The notes beneath the pieces are model-generated. The model did not search any database, had not been told where the DNA came from, and was given only the letters and a program-made list of their open reading frames with translations. DNA of 64,000 nucleotides from Verrucomicrobiia bacterium (GTDB taxonomy: Bacteria; Verrucomicrobiota; Verrucomicrobiia; Opitutales; Opitutaceae). The stretch spans positions 1 to 64,000 of the forward strand of contig WYBX01000107.1 in NCBI GenBank assembly GCA_011525695.1, written 5' to 3'. The position numbers were made by a program, and so were the translations under genes. This document shows positions 7,775-15,788 of this stretch, piece after piece; position 1 is the first letter of the stretch; every line of letters begins with the position of its first letter.

Positions 7775-9358
7775 TCAGGAGAACGAAGCCGTCAGTTCCT
7801 GCTGGTGCCCGGGATCCAGCGAGACGGCGCCGAGCCCGGAGCATTCCTGTTCGTCGTTCTTGAACAGCTTGAACCGGATTGGTCCGCTCGCCTCGTTCGT
7901 CTCCCAGCGCCACTTCCCGATCGATACAAACTGCAGCGGCACGCCCTTGTCCCATGCCAGTCCCGGCCCCTCGCCGCGAATGAAGAGCCGGTTCCCGATC
8001 CCGATATAGGCCGTGACAATGACGCGGGTGGCGCCATCGGAACTCAGGACGCGTTCGCCGCGGGCAGGCTCCAGCGCAGCCGGCACCTCGATGTCGAGAT
8101 TCATGTCGGGCTCCGGTGCGACGTGCTTTCGGGCGGGCCGGCGCCGTTCGGGCGCGGGTGCGGGCGCGGGTGCGGCCGGAGAGGCGTTCGTTGCAGGAGA
8201 GGGCGGGGTGGGAGAGCCCGGAGTGACGATGGGAGCGGCAGCCCGGGACGGAAACGGATGGGCGGTCGAGGGAACCACGGGCGCCACTTCGGTGAACTTT
8301 TCCGCGGGAACCGGTGGCGGTTCCGGCGGAATCTCGGCAGGCGCGCTGGCGGTTTCGTTTCCGGCGCCGACCGTTCCGGAGCCGGGATCCTCAGCCCGGG
8401 CTTTCCGCGGCTTTCTCCCGGGATCGGACGACCCGTTGCCCGTTTCAACGTGGGCGGGCTTTGGCGGCGTGGAAGCTGCCGGACCCGTGGCCGCGGCCAC
8501 TGGCGTCGCTGCGGTGCGGTCGGGTTCCGGCTCGGCTGGCCTGCCCAACGAGGCGGCCTTTTCGCCCATTTCACGGAGCAGGCGATCGACCAGCGCAGTG
8601 CCGGCGGTGCCGATCTTCGCCTCGAGTTCCCGCAGGGCCTCGCTGGTGGCCGACTGCAAGGCGCGCTGATGGTTTGCCGCCTCCGCACCCAGCTGGCGGG
8701 CCGCTTCGATGCGCGCCTGGGTGAGCGCCTGCTCCGCGGCCGCCTGGGCCTTGCCGATTGCGCCGGCGGTCCCCAGTGCGAGCTTGCCGAGGGATTCGTT
8801 CGCAGCGGTGAGATGCTGGTGGGTCGCCGCCTCCAGCTTGGCCAGTTCCGCTGCGGCGCGCGCCAATTTGTCGGTCACGGACTCGAGCCGCTCGGTTTCG
8901 CTGCTGCGCAGGGTCTCGAGTTCGCGCTCCAGTTCCTCGCGTTCGGTCTCGCTCGCATTGGCGAGCTGGGCCTGAAACTCGGCGATCTTCTCCTGGAGTT
9001 TATGCGGCAGTTGCTCGGCCTGGCGGAGATTCCGTTGCGCCACTTCGGCAATTTCATGCAGGCTGCCGGCGGCGATGCTGAGTTGATCGGCCGAGGAGGA
9101 GACGGTTCGGGCCAGCGCCTCGAGTTCCCGCTGCCGTTCATCGAGCTGCTCGTTTTTCTGGCGCTCGAAATGCGTCACGAGCGGCACGAGCGCCACGATC
9201 GCACCGACGATGACGCAGGCCACGATGGAGAGCGTGGCGGCCGTGGAGAGCGGCTGGCTGCTGCGGCTGGCGATGAACCCGGCGGCGGCGAGCAGCGCCA
9301 GATCGGTGGCGAAGAACACCCAGAGCGGCACTTTCGGGAGCTGGTCGGAAGAATTCAT
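7775..9358 (-). CDS. Membrane-anchored coiled-coil protein with a C-terminal beta domain
   Basis: A 527-residue protein of unknown function. Two N-terminal transmembrane segments (about residues 10-30 and 38-60) precede a long Glu/Gln/Leu-rich coiled coil (about 65-260). A Pro/Ala/Ser-rich linker (about 280-420) follows, then a C-terminal domain of about 90 residues with beta-rich sequence (VIVTAYIGIGNRLFIRGEG, FKLFKNDEQE). ATG 9358 directly precedes the first membrane segment; the frame is open further upstream but without structure. It is first in a likely operon with the response regulator and SlyX, so a scaffold or signalling role is possible but unproven. Confidence 0.85.
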   Translation of the reverse strand: MNSSDQLPKVPLWVFFATDLALLAAAGFIASRSSQPLSTAATLSIVACVIVGAIVALVPLVTHFERQKNEQLDERQRELEALARTVSSSADQLSIAAGSLHEIAEVAQRNLRQAEQLPHKLQEKIAEFQAQLANASETEREELERELETLRSSETERLESVTDKLARAAAELAKLEAATHQHLTAANESLGKLALGTAGAIGKAQAAAEQALTQARIEAARQLGAEAANHQRALQSATSEALRELEAKIGTAGTALVDRLLREMGEKAASLGRPAEPEPDRTAATPVAAATGPAASTPPKPAHVETGNGSSDPGRKPRKARAEDPGSGTVGAGNETASAPAEIPPEPPPVPAEKFTEVAPVVPSTAHPFPSRAAAPIVTPGSPTPPSPATNASPAAPAPAPAPERRRPARKHVAPEPDMNLDIEVPAALEPARGERVLSSDGATRVIVTAYIGIGNRLFIRGEGPGLAWDKGVPLQFVSIGKWRWETNEASGPIRFKLFKNDEQECSGLGAVSLDPGHQQELTASFS

Positions 9359-9660
9359 GGGGTGTGATGGGACGCGGCTGCGCTGCTCTCCCGGGCCGCC
9401 CGCCGCCACCGTGGTGTGTCGCAACGCAGGCGATGGCGGACAACCCGGCGCAACTCGCGGCGACGTTGCTTTATTGCCCCGGTGCGCGGCTCGCTCAAGG
9501 GCAAAACCGCGAGCAGCCCGTCGGACTTGAGCGCACAGCAACGACCTGCCCACTTGCCATCGCAATCCACCCCACCACAAGAGAAAATGCCGAAGAGCAA
9601 CCAGCGTGTTGCTACCTTCCTTCCTCCGATCGGTACAGTCGGAAGCAAAGTCCGACGCTG
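9359..9660. other. Intergenic region with no recognised feature
   Basis: About 300 bp between two minus-strand genes. The short open frames have no recognisable protein and there is no clear hairpin. It presumably contains the promoter of the coiled-coil protein gene. Confidence 0.5.
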
Positions 9661-10566
9661 CTAGGCCGGCCGCCGCGACCGCTGGACCAGCAGGTTATCG
9701 GCGGAGTAAAGGGCCAGTCCGGCCCAGATCAGCGCAAAGCCCATCGCCCGGCCGCGGGAAAACGGCTCGTGATACAGCCAGACTCCGAGCGCGAATTGGA
9801 CCGTGGGCGCAAGATACTGCAGAAGCCCGAGCGTCGAGAGCCGGATCCGGCGCGCACCGTAGGCGAACAACACCAGCGGCACCGCCGTGACGATCCCCGA
9901 AATCAAGATCAGGACATGGGTATGCAGATCGACCCGGCCCAGGGCCCCGGTGCCCCGCTGATTGAGCCAGAGGAGGAAGCCGGCGGCGAAAGGCGTGAGC
10001 AGGAGGGTTTCCACGGTGAGACCCGTGACAGAACCCAGCGGCGATTGCTTGCGCATCAGGCTGTACGCGCCCCAGGACCCCGCCAGCGCCAGTGCGATCC
10101 ACGGCGGCCGGCCGGCGAGGACCATCATGAGCAGAACCCCACCCGCGGCCAGCGTGATGGCCAGCCATTGCAGCCGGCGGAGATGTTCGTGGAGCACGAA
10201 CCGGCCCGCCATGACATTGACGAGCGGCACCAGGAAGTAGCCGAGGCTGCATTCGACCACCTGGCCGTGGCTCACACCCCAGACATAAACGAGCCAGTTG
10301 AGCGTCAGGAGTGAGGCGCTGACGAAATGAATGGCCAGCGAGCGGCGGCTCCTGACGGCGGCGCCAACCGCGCTGAAATCGCCCTGGAGCCAGATGAGGA
10401 GCAGCAGGAACGCGAGCGACCAGACATGCCGGTGGGCGATGAGCTCGACCGCATCGATCTCGACCAACTCCTTCCAGTACACGGGAAAGAGTCCCCAAAG
10501 GAAATAACACAGGCTGGCGGCAAGGACGCCGCGCACTTGGGCGGAAGTATGGATCGACGAAGACAA
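9661..10566 (-). CDS. rarD: EamA-family transporter RarD
   Basis: A 301-residue protein with ten hydrophobic segments and the RarD signature start GVLAASLCYFLWGLFPVYWK, plus LLTLNWLVYVWGV and ESSLGYF-like ECSLGYFLVPL. RarD proteins are drug/metabolite-superfamily inner-membrane permeases; the substrate is unknown (chloramphenicol sensitivity named the family). The start is a TTG at 10566; a GTG at 10536 is a reasonable alternative. It lies 56 bp after the small lipoprotein gene on the same strand. Confidence 0.92.
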   Translation of the reverse strand: MSSSIHTSAQVRGVLAASLCYFLWGLFPVYWKELVEIDAVELIAHRHVWSLAFLLLLIWLQGDFSAVGAAVRSRRSLAIHFVSASLLTLNWLVYVWGVSHGQVVECSLGYFLVPLVNVMAGRFVLHEHLRRLQWLAITLAAGGVLLMMVLAGRPPWIALALAGSWGAYSLMRKQSPLGSVTGLTVETLLLTPFAAGFLLWLNQRGTGALGRVDLHTHVLILISGIVTAVPLVLFAYGARRIRLSTLGLLQYLAPTVQFALGVWLYHEPFSRGRAMGFALIWAGLALYSADNLLVQRSRRPA

Positions 10567-10622
10567 GCCGTTGCCGGATGGAGGGAGGCGGCGTCACCGC
10601 GCCAGCCTCGGCCAGTGGAGGA

Positions 10623-10880
10623 TCATTTCCGCCCGGCGCGCATATAGGGGTATCGCTCGCGAAACTCGTTGCCCGCCTGGGCCTGGGCCGCTTCTGCCGC
10701 AACTCCTTGCGCGACGAGTTCCTCGCTCCGTCGCTGGACCCAGCGCTGCCGGAAGTTTTCCTCGTTCTCGACGCTGATGGCTGAACTCTCCTTGGGCCGG
10801 TCTTTTTTGCTGAAGAGCCCGCAGCCCGTGAGGCACAGGACGGCGAGAGAGGAAGCGAGCAGGGCGTGGCGCGGAATCAT
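10623..10880 (-). CDS. Small lipoprotein of unknown function
   Basis: An 85-residue protein with a signal sequence and lipobox LTGC (cysteine about residue 19), then GLFSKKDRPKE and a charged helical region (ENFRQRWVQRRSEELVAQG) ending in FRERYPYMRAGRK. The upstream frame stays open for almost 900 bp but is antisense to the Pro/Ala-rich gene, so the ATG at 10880 before the signal peptide is the credible start. It is divergent from the 10978 gene with about 100 bp between. Confidence 0.82.
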   Translation of the reverse strand: MIPRHALLASSLAVLCLTGCGLFSKKDRPKESSAISVENEENFRQRWVQRRSEELVAQGVAAEAAQAQAGNEFRERYPYMRAGRK

Positions 10881-10977
10881 GGGAAGTGGTGAAAAAACCC
10901 TGCAACGGCCGATCCGGGACCGCGAGGAAACTTTTTGGTTTCGCGCTCGGCGGGGTTTTTCGTATTGGTGATGCCCC

Positions 10978-12384
10978 ATGAGTGACGAGCAAACGCCCCC
11001 GCCCGCGCTGCGTCTGAAGCCCCGCCTTCGGTTGCCCGGGACTGAAGCTGCACCCACCTCGCCGACCCCGCCCCCTTCCGAAAACCCGCCGCCACCGGCC
11101 GCTCCGGCAGCGCCAGACGCCCCGCCTCCGGCCGGCGAAGCCGCCCCGAAGATCCGTTTGAAGCCGCGACTCATGGCCATGCCTCCAGCGGATCCTGCGG
11201 CCAGCCCCGCTGCGGCGGAACCGACTCCCACCCCGGCGGTTCCGCCTGCGGCACCGGAATCGGTTGCCATCCCCGCACCGGCTCCCGAAGCCTCAGCTCC
11301 CGGCGCTGGGAGCGATGCACCGCCGCCCGCCGCTGCGCCGGCTCCGGCACAGGTTCCCGCCAAGAGCGTTCCCTTCAAGCTTGCCCGCCCGCCAGCCGCT
11401 CCGCCATCGGAGCCCGCTCCAGCGGTTCCGCCGGCTCCCCCGGCAGTGTCCGGCGCGCCGGCACCGGCGGTGGAACCGGGGAAGTTCAAGCTGAAGCCGC
11501 GGGTGCTGCCGCCGCCACCGGCACCGGGTGGTTCAGCGCCCCCGGTCCCTGGTGCCGCGCCAGGTTCCAGGCCGCCAGTGCCGCTGCCGCCCAAGGCCGA
11601 TGGGCCAAAGCCGCCGCCGTTTCCCGTGCTGGCTCCGTCAACTGCCGGCGCTCCGCCGGCCGCCCCGGTTCCCGCAGCTCCGCCACCAGCAGCGGCAGCC
11701 ACCCCGGCGACTCCCGCGGAAAGCACTGCAACTTCTGCCGGTGCGGCGCCCACCAAGCCTCACTTCAAATTCACCGTACCGCTGAAGCCGGCCCTGCTTG
11801 GCGTGGCGGCACTCGTCGTCCTCGCTGCCGGCGGTTTCTTTGTTTGGCAGAGCTTCATGGCGCCGTCCGAGCCGCCGCCGGCTCCGCCACCCGTCAAAAA
11901 GAAGTCGGCGCCGCCTCCCCAGGCGGAGCCGACGCCTTCGGAGACCTTGAACAAGATGGCCCATGCCCCGGCACAGGCCGTGAACAAGGCGAAGGACGCG
12001 CTCGCCGCCCGCGAGGCCAGCGGGATGGCGGAACTGGATCCCGGACTGACGGGCGACGATATTGCCAACAAGTCAGCCGCTCCGGCGGCTCCCGCCATGC
12101 GCGCCTCGACCGGCGTGGCGAATCTCGCGCCCGGGCTCTCCGCCACGACGGAACTCTCCGCCGTGGCCGAGGCCTCGCCCGCCTTCCTTTCCTTTGTCGC
12201 CACGATGAAGATTTCGAGCGTGAGCTGGGGCACCCCGGCCCGCGCCTTCATCAACGGCCGGCTGTTCCGCGCCGGCGACCAGGTGGATCCGACGCTCGGC
12301 ATCGTGTTCGCCGGCGTGGATCCCGAGACCAAACAGCTCGTGTTCAAGGACAGCACCGGCGCGACCGTGGCCCGGCGTTATTGA
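10978..12384 (+). CDS. Proline/alanine-rich single-pass membrane protein with LKPR motifs
   Basis: A 468-residue protein. The first ~260 residues are Pro/Ala-rich and contain recurring basic motifs (LRLKPRLRL near 12, IRLKPRL near 60, FKLKPRVL near 166). One transmembrane helix (about residues 268-290, LLGVAALVVLAAGGFFVW) follows, then a linker and a C-terminal globular domain (about 400-468: ISSVSWGTPARAFINGRLF, RAGDQVDP) that resembles PilP/GspC-type domains. This suggests a cytoplasmic disordered arm and a periplasmic binding domain. A role is not assignable from the neighbours. It ends 7 bp inside the convergent marC-family gene. Confidence 0.83.
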   Translation: MSDEQTPPPALRLKPRLRLPGTEAAPTSPTPPPSENPPPPAAPAAPDAPPPAGEAAPKIRLKPRLMAMPPADPAASPAAAEPTPTPAVPPAAPESVAIPAPAPEASAPGAGSDAPPPAAAPAPAQVPAKSVPFKLARPPAAPPSEPAPAVPPAPPAVSGAPAPAVEPGKFKLKPRVLPPPPAPGGSAPPVPGAAPGSRPPVPLPPKADGPKPPPFPVLAPSTAGAPPAAPVPAAPPPAAAATPATPAESTATSAGAAPTKPHFKFTVPLKPALLGVAALVVLAAGGFFVWQSFMAPSEPPPAPPPVKKKSAPPPQAEPTPSETLNKMAHAPAQAVNKAKDALAAREASGMAELDPGLTGDDIANKSAAPAAPAMRASTGVANLAPGLSATTELSAVAEASPAFLSFVATMKISSVSWGTPARAFINGRLFRAGDQVDPTLGIVFAGVDPETKQLVFKDSTGATVARRY

Positions 12385-13049
12385 ACCCGGAGCGCGTCGT
12401 GAATCGCCCGGATCACTTCCGGATCCGTGGCAATCCCGAGCACGCCGTTGACCACAAACTGGATTCCGATGCACAGGATCAGGAACCCCATCACCTTCGA
12501 GACTGCCTGCATCACGTTCAGCCCAATGACGCGCACCACCCGCTCGGAAAGCCGCAGCGTCACATACGCGATGATCGCCACGACCACGATCCCGAGGATG
12601 ATCGCGACATAGTCCGTCCAGCGTCTTGCGAGTGACGTGAACCCGATGGTGACGGCGATGGAGCCAGGTCCGCTCAGCATCGGCATGGCCAGCGGCGTGA
12701 ACGACACATCGCGCTTGGCGCGTGCCTCCCGCTCGGCGGGATTGCCCTCGCGCACATCGCGGGGCGACTCCATCAGCATCGCCGAACCGATGCCGGCGAC
12801 CAGCAGCCCGCCGGCGATCCGGAGCCCGGGGATCGAAATCCCGAAAAAGCCCATGATGAACGTTCCGCCGATGAGGAAACTCACCAGGATCACGACCATG
12901 TAGAGGCAGGCATTGCGCAACTGCTGCAGCCGGCGCGCCTGGGTGTCGCCGTCCGTGATTGCAAGGAAGGTCGGCGCGGACGCGAGCGGATTGATCAGCG
13001 GCAGGAGCGCGATGACGGTGCCGAGGATGAGCTCCCAGAAATGGTTCAT
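12378..13049 (-). CDS. MarC-family integral membrane protein
   Basis: A 223-residue protein with six predicted membrane segments and MarC-family features: LLPLINPLASAPTFLAIT near the start, PLAMPMLSGPGSIAVTIG in the middle, and a C-terminal VMGFLILCIGIQFVVNGV. The family is functionally uncharacterised despite its name. It starts 12 bp after the Dus stop codon on the same strand, so the two are probably one transcript. Confidence 0.92.
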   Translation of the reverse strand: MNHFWELILGTVIALLPLINPLASAPTFLAITDGDTQARRLQQLRNACLYMVVILVSFLIGGTFIMGFFGISIPGLRIAGGLLVAGIGSAMLMESPRDVREGNPAEREARAKRDVSFTPLAMPMLSGPGSIAVTIGFTSLARRWTDYVAIILGIVVVAIIAYVTLRLSERVVRVIGLNVMQAVSKVMGFLILCIGIQFVVNGVLGIATDPEVIRAIHDALRVQ

Positions 13050-13061
13050 CGTGAGTGCAGT

Positions 13062-14174
13062 TCACCAAACCTCGACCGGCCCCTTCGGCACGGGAATCGC
13101 GTCACGCTCCATCGCGTCATCTTCGCCGGCGGGACGGAGAAAGGAAGCTGCCAGCGGTGCCGGTGCGTACTTTGGCAGCAGCTGGCCGCTGGAGTCGCAG
13201 AACTGCTCCCGCCAGGTGACGTACTCCGCGAGCGCAGCCTCGAAACCGGCCCGGGAAGTGATGGTGAGCATGCGCTGCTTGAACACCTTCGCGGGGCCGA
13301 ATCGACGGGCATACCAGGGCGCCACCTTTCGGAAAAGCCGGGCCCCGCGCTCCTCGCCGTAGAACTCCACATAACGATCGAAGTGTCGCCGGAGCACCCG
13401 GATCCGCTCGGGAAAATCCGGTTCAGGCAGCATTTCGCCCGTGCGCAGCAGGTGATGTGTCCGCCGGAAGATCCAGGGATCGTAAAATGCGCCGCGGCCG
13501 ATGCTCACACCCGCACAGCCGGTCTCGGAGAGCATGTGCTGCGCAGCCTCCGGGGTGGTGATGTCGCCATTGCCGATCACGGGCAGAGACGGAACGGCCG
13601 CGACCACCGCCCGGATTCCCGCGAGATTGACGCGCCCGCCGAATCCCTGGGCACGCGTCCGGCCGTGGACAAACACGGCGGCGACGCCGGCATCGGCCAG
13701 CGCCCGCGCCAGGTCCGGCGCGGTGAGGTTCTGCTCGTCCCAGCCCAGCCGCATCTTGGCGGTCACGGGAATCCTCACTGCCGCGACCATCCCCCGGACC
13801 AGGGCAGCGGTCCGCGCGAATTCGGTCATCATGGCCGAGCCGCCGCCCACCCGGACAACCTTCCGCACGGGGCAGCCCATGTTGATGTCGACCGATTCGG
13901 CGCCGAGTTCCTGGCACAGCAGCGCGGCGTCCCGCATCTCCTCGGCCACGGAACCGAACAACTGGATGGCGAGGGGGCGATCGGCGGGCGCCGACGCGAC
14001 CAGTTTCATCGCAGTCGGATTCCGTTCCAGGAGGGAGCGGGCGTTGACGAGGTCGGTCGTGGCCCAGCCCAAGCCGCCGAGCTCACGCAAGGTCAACCGC
14101 ATGGGCAGGTTGGTGTAGCCGGCCAGTGGAGACAGGAACAGGTTGGAGGAGAGCTCGAAAGGTCCGAGGCGCAC
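13062..14174 (-). CDS. dus: tRNA-dihydrouridine synthase
   Basis: A 370-residue FMN enzyme that reduces uridine in tRNA D-loops. The N-terminal TIM barrel shows LSPLAGYTNLPMR, the catalytic cysteine C101 in INMGCPVRKV, K139-type AKMRLGW, HGRTRAQGF and GNGDITTP. The C-terminal helical domain contains RKVAPWYARRF. I cannot decide among DusA/B/C subfamilies by eye; the MGCP context and GNGDI resemble DusB. The start is a GTG. It is the first gene of a likely dus-marC unit. Confidence 0.94.
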   Translation of the reverse strand: MRLGPFELSSNLFLSPLAGYTNLPMRLTLRELGGLGWATTDLVNARSLLERNPTAMKLVASAPADRPLAIQLFGSVAEEMRDAALLCQELGAESVDINMGCPVRKVVRVGGGSAMMTEFARTAALVRGMVAAVRIPVTAKMRLGWDEQNLTAPDLARALADAGVAAVFVHGRTRAQGFGGRVNLAGIRAVVAAVPSLPVIGNGDITTPEAAQHMLSETGCAGVSIGRGAFYDPWIFRRTHHLLRTGEMLPEPDFPERIRVLRRHFDRYVEFYGEERGARLFRKVAPWYARRFGPAKVFKQRMLTITSRAGFEAALAEYVTWREQFCDSSGQLLPKYAPAPLAASFLRPAGEDDAMERDAIPVPKGPVEVW

Positions 14175-14260
14175 GGGAACGAATAGTGATGCCCCCGGCC
14201 CGCCCCAGCTTCAAGCGTCCAGAGGGCTCCGAAGGTTCTCCAATTCTTGATCGAAATGAC

Positions 14261-14378
14261 ATTCATGGAGGGACGCCCTCCGTGGCGTCCACAAACCCGA
14301 TGGGACATTCATCCTGCGCAGCGGATCGGTCATCATGGCCGTGACGGAGCACGGCCCTCCATGTACGAAGTTCGGAAC
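14261..14378. repeat. Composite palindromic repeat, best-preserved copy
   Basis: Left half: CATGGAGGGACGCCCTCCGT with a GGCGTCC follow-on hairpin. Right half: CATGGCCGTGACGGAGCACG followed by GCCCTCCATGTACGAAGTTC. A conserved spacer (CCCGATGGGACATTCAT) joins them. Other copies or parts occur at 119, 6598, 38143, 39212, 51685 and 63297. Confidence 0.85.
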
Positions 14379-14415
14379 GTTGTAGCCGGCGCGCCCGGCC
14401 CATCAAGAGTACGGC

Positions 14416-15576
14416 TCAACCCGGAATCGCGGCGATCGCCGCCTTCATCCGGCGAACGGCCTCCTCGAGAGTCGCACGGGGGCAGCCGAAATTCAGCCGG
14501 ACATGCGATCCCCTGGGCGCGCCGAACATGGCACCATCGCTGAGCCCCACACCATGCTTCTCGAAATGCGCCACCGGATTCGACAGCCCCAGCGCGGAGA
14601 CATCCAGCCACAGCAGGTACGTGGCCTCGACCGGTGCGGCGACGACGACACCGGGCAGCTCGCGGGCCACGGCGTCCAGCAGGTAGTCGCGATTGGAACG
14701 GAGATACGCCAGGAGCGACTGACGCCATGGCTCGGAGTCGCGGTAGGCGGCTTCGCAGGCGGCGAAGCCCAGCGCCGTGACCTCGGCGACAATCCCGGCG
14801 GTGGCGCGGACAAACCGGGCGCGGCGCATCGGATCGGGAATGATCGCGATCGAGGTGCCGAGCCCGGGGACATTGTACGTCTTGCTCGGCGCCATGAGCG
14901 TCACCGTGCGCGCGGCAAGATCCGCCCCCAGGAGTGCGGTGGGGACGTGCGGCAGCGCCGGATCGAGGATCAGATCGCAGTGAATCTCGTCGGAGCAAAT
15001 CAGCAAATTGTGCCGGGTGCAGAACTCGCCCAGCCGGAGCAGTTCGTCGCGGCGCCAGACGCGCGCGAGCGGGTTGTGGGGGTTGCAGAGGAAGAAGATC
15101 TTCGTTCGCGGCGTCACCGCGCGTGCAAGGCGGTCCCAGTCGATTTCCCAGCGGCCGGCGGCAAGCTGCCACGGCACGGTGATGGCGGTCCGGCCGCTGT
15201 GTTTCGGCGCTGTCATGAAGGGCGGATACACCGGTGTGAGCGTCAGCACCTCGTCGCCGGGATCGGCGAACGCCTGCGCCGTGACGTTCAGCCCCACCAC
15301 CAGGCCGGGCAGCCAGACGAGCCAGGACGGGTCGACTTGCCAGCCGTAGCGCTGCGCCATCGCCGCGACCACGGCGTCGGTCGTCGACGCCACCGGCCGG
15401 GCATAGCCGAAAATCCCATGGTCGACGCGGCGGTGGAGCGCATCGATGATGGCAGGTGGCGACCGGAAATCCATGTCGGCCACCCAGAGCGGGAGCACCT
15501 CGCGGCCGGCATATTTCTGCCACTTTTGCGAGTCGGTCCGGGTGCGATCGATGGGCGCGTCGAAATCAAAGCTCAT
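14416..15576 (-). CDS. PLP-dependent aminotransferase, PatB/MalY type (possible cystathionine beta-lyase)
   Basis: A 386-residue class I/II fold PLP protein. The N-terminus (DFDAPIDRTRTDSQKWQKY) and LPLWVADMDFRSPPAI are characteristic of the MalY/PatB branch, whose members cleave C-S bonds of cystathionine or cysteine (EC 4.4.1.13). LCNPHNPLARVW, SDEIHCDLIL and the PLP lysine K232 in APSKTYNVPGL are present. ATG 15576 precedes the conserved start. It is divergent from the phosphodiesterase at 15789. Confidence 0.93.
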   Translation of the reverse strand: MSFDFDAPIDRTRTDSQKWQKYAGREVLPLWVADMDFRSPPAIIDALHRRVDHGIFGYARPVASTTDAVVAAMAQRYGWQVDPSWLVWLPGLVVGLNVTAQAFADPGDEVLTLTPVYPPFMTAPKHSGRTAITVPWQLAAGRWEIDWDRLARAVTPRTKIFFLCNPHNPLARVWRRDELLRLGEFCTRHNLLICSDEIHCDLILDPALPHVPTALLGADLAARTVTLMAPSKTYNVPGLGTSIAIIPDPMRRARFVRATAGIVAEVTALGFAACEAAYRDSEPWRQSLLAYLRSNRDYLLDAVARELPGVVVAAPVEATYLLWLDVSALGLSNPVAHFEKHGVGLSDGAMFGAPRGSHVRLNFGCPRATLEEAVRRMKAAIAAIPG

Positions 15577-15788
15577 GTGAAGTCGGGAGCACACCATGCC
15601 GGCGGCGCGTCGGCACGGTAAATCTCCGGCATAATTGCCCGCTGATTTGCAGATCGGGATCTCCCGCCTGCGTCGCCCGGAGCCACGGGTTTCCGGGAGG
15701 CACTGGGGGAGGGTGGCATTGCGGGCGCCGCCGGGCCGGAATGGCCCCGGATTGTCTTTTTCCGATCACCCCGCCTTCCTCCCATGCC

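Noticed and set aside
9364..10314. A 316-codon plus-strand frame over the rarD region
   Set aside because: Antisense to rarD, which has clear transmembrane and family signatures.
10881..11756. Upstream in-frame extension of the small minus-strand lipoprotein to about 377 codons
   Set aside because: The extension is antisense to the Pro/Ala-rich gene and Gly/Ala low complexity; a signal peptide with lipobox starts at 10880.
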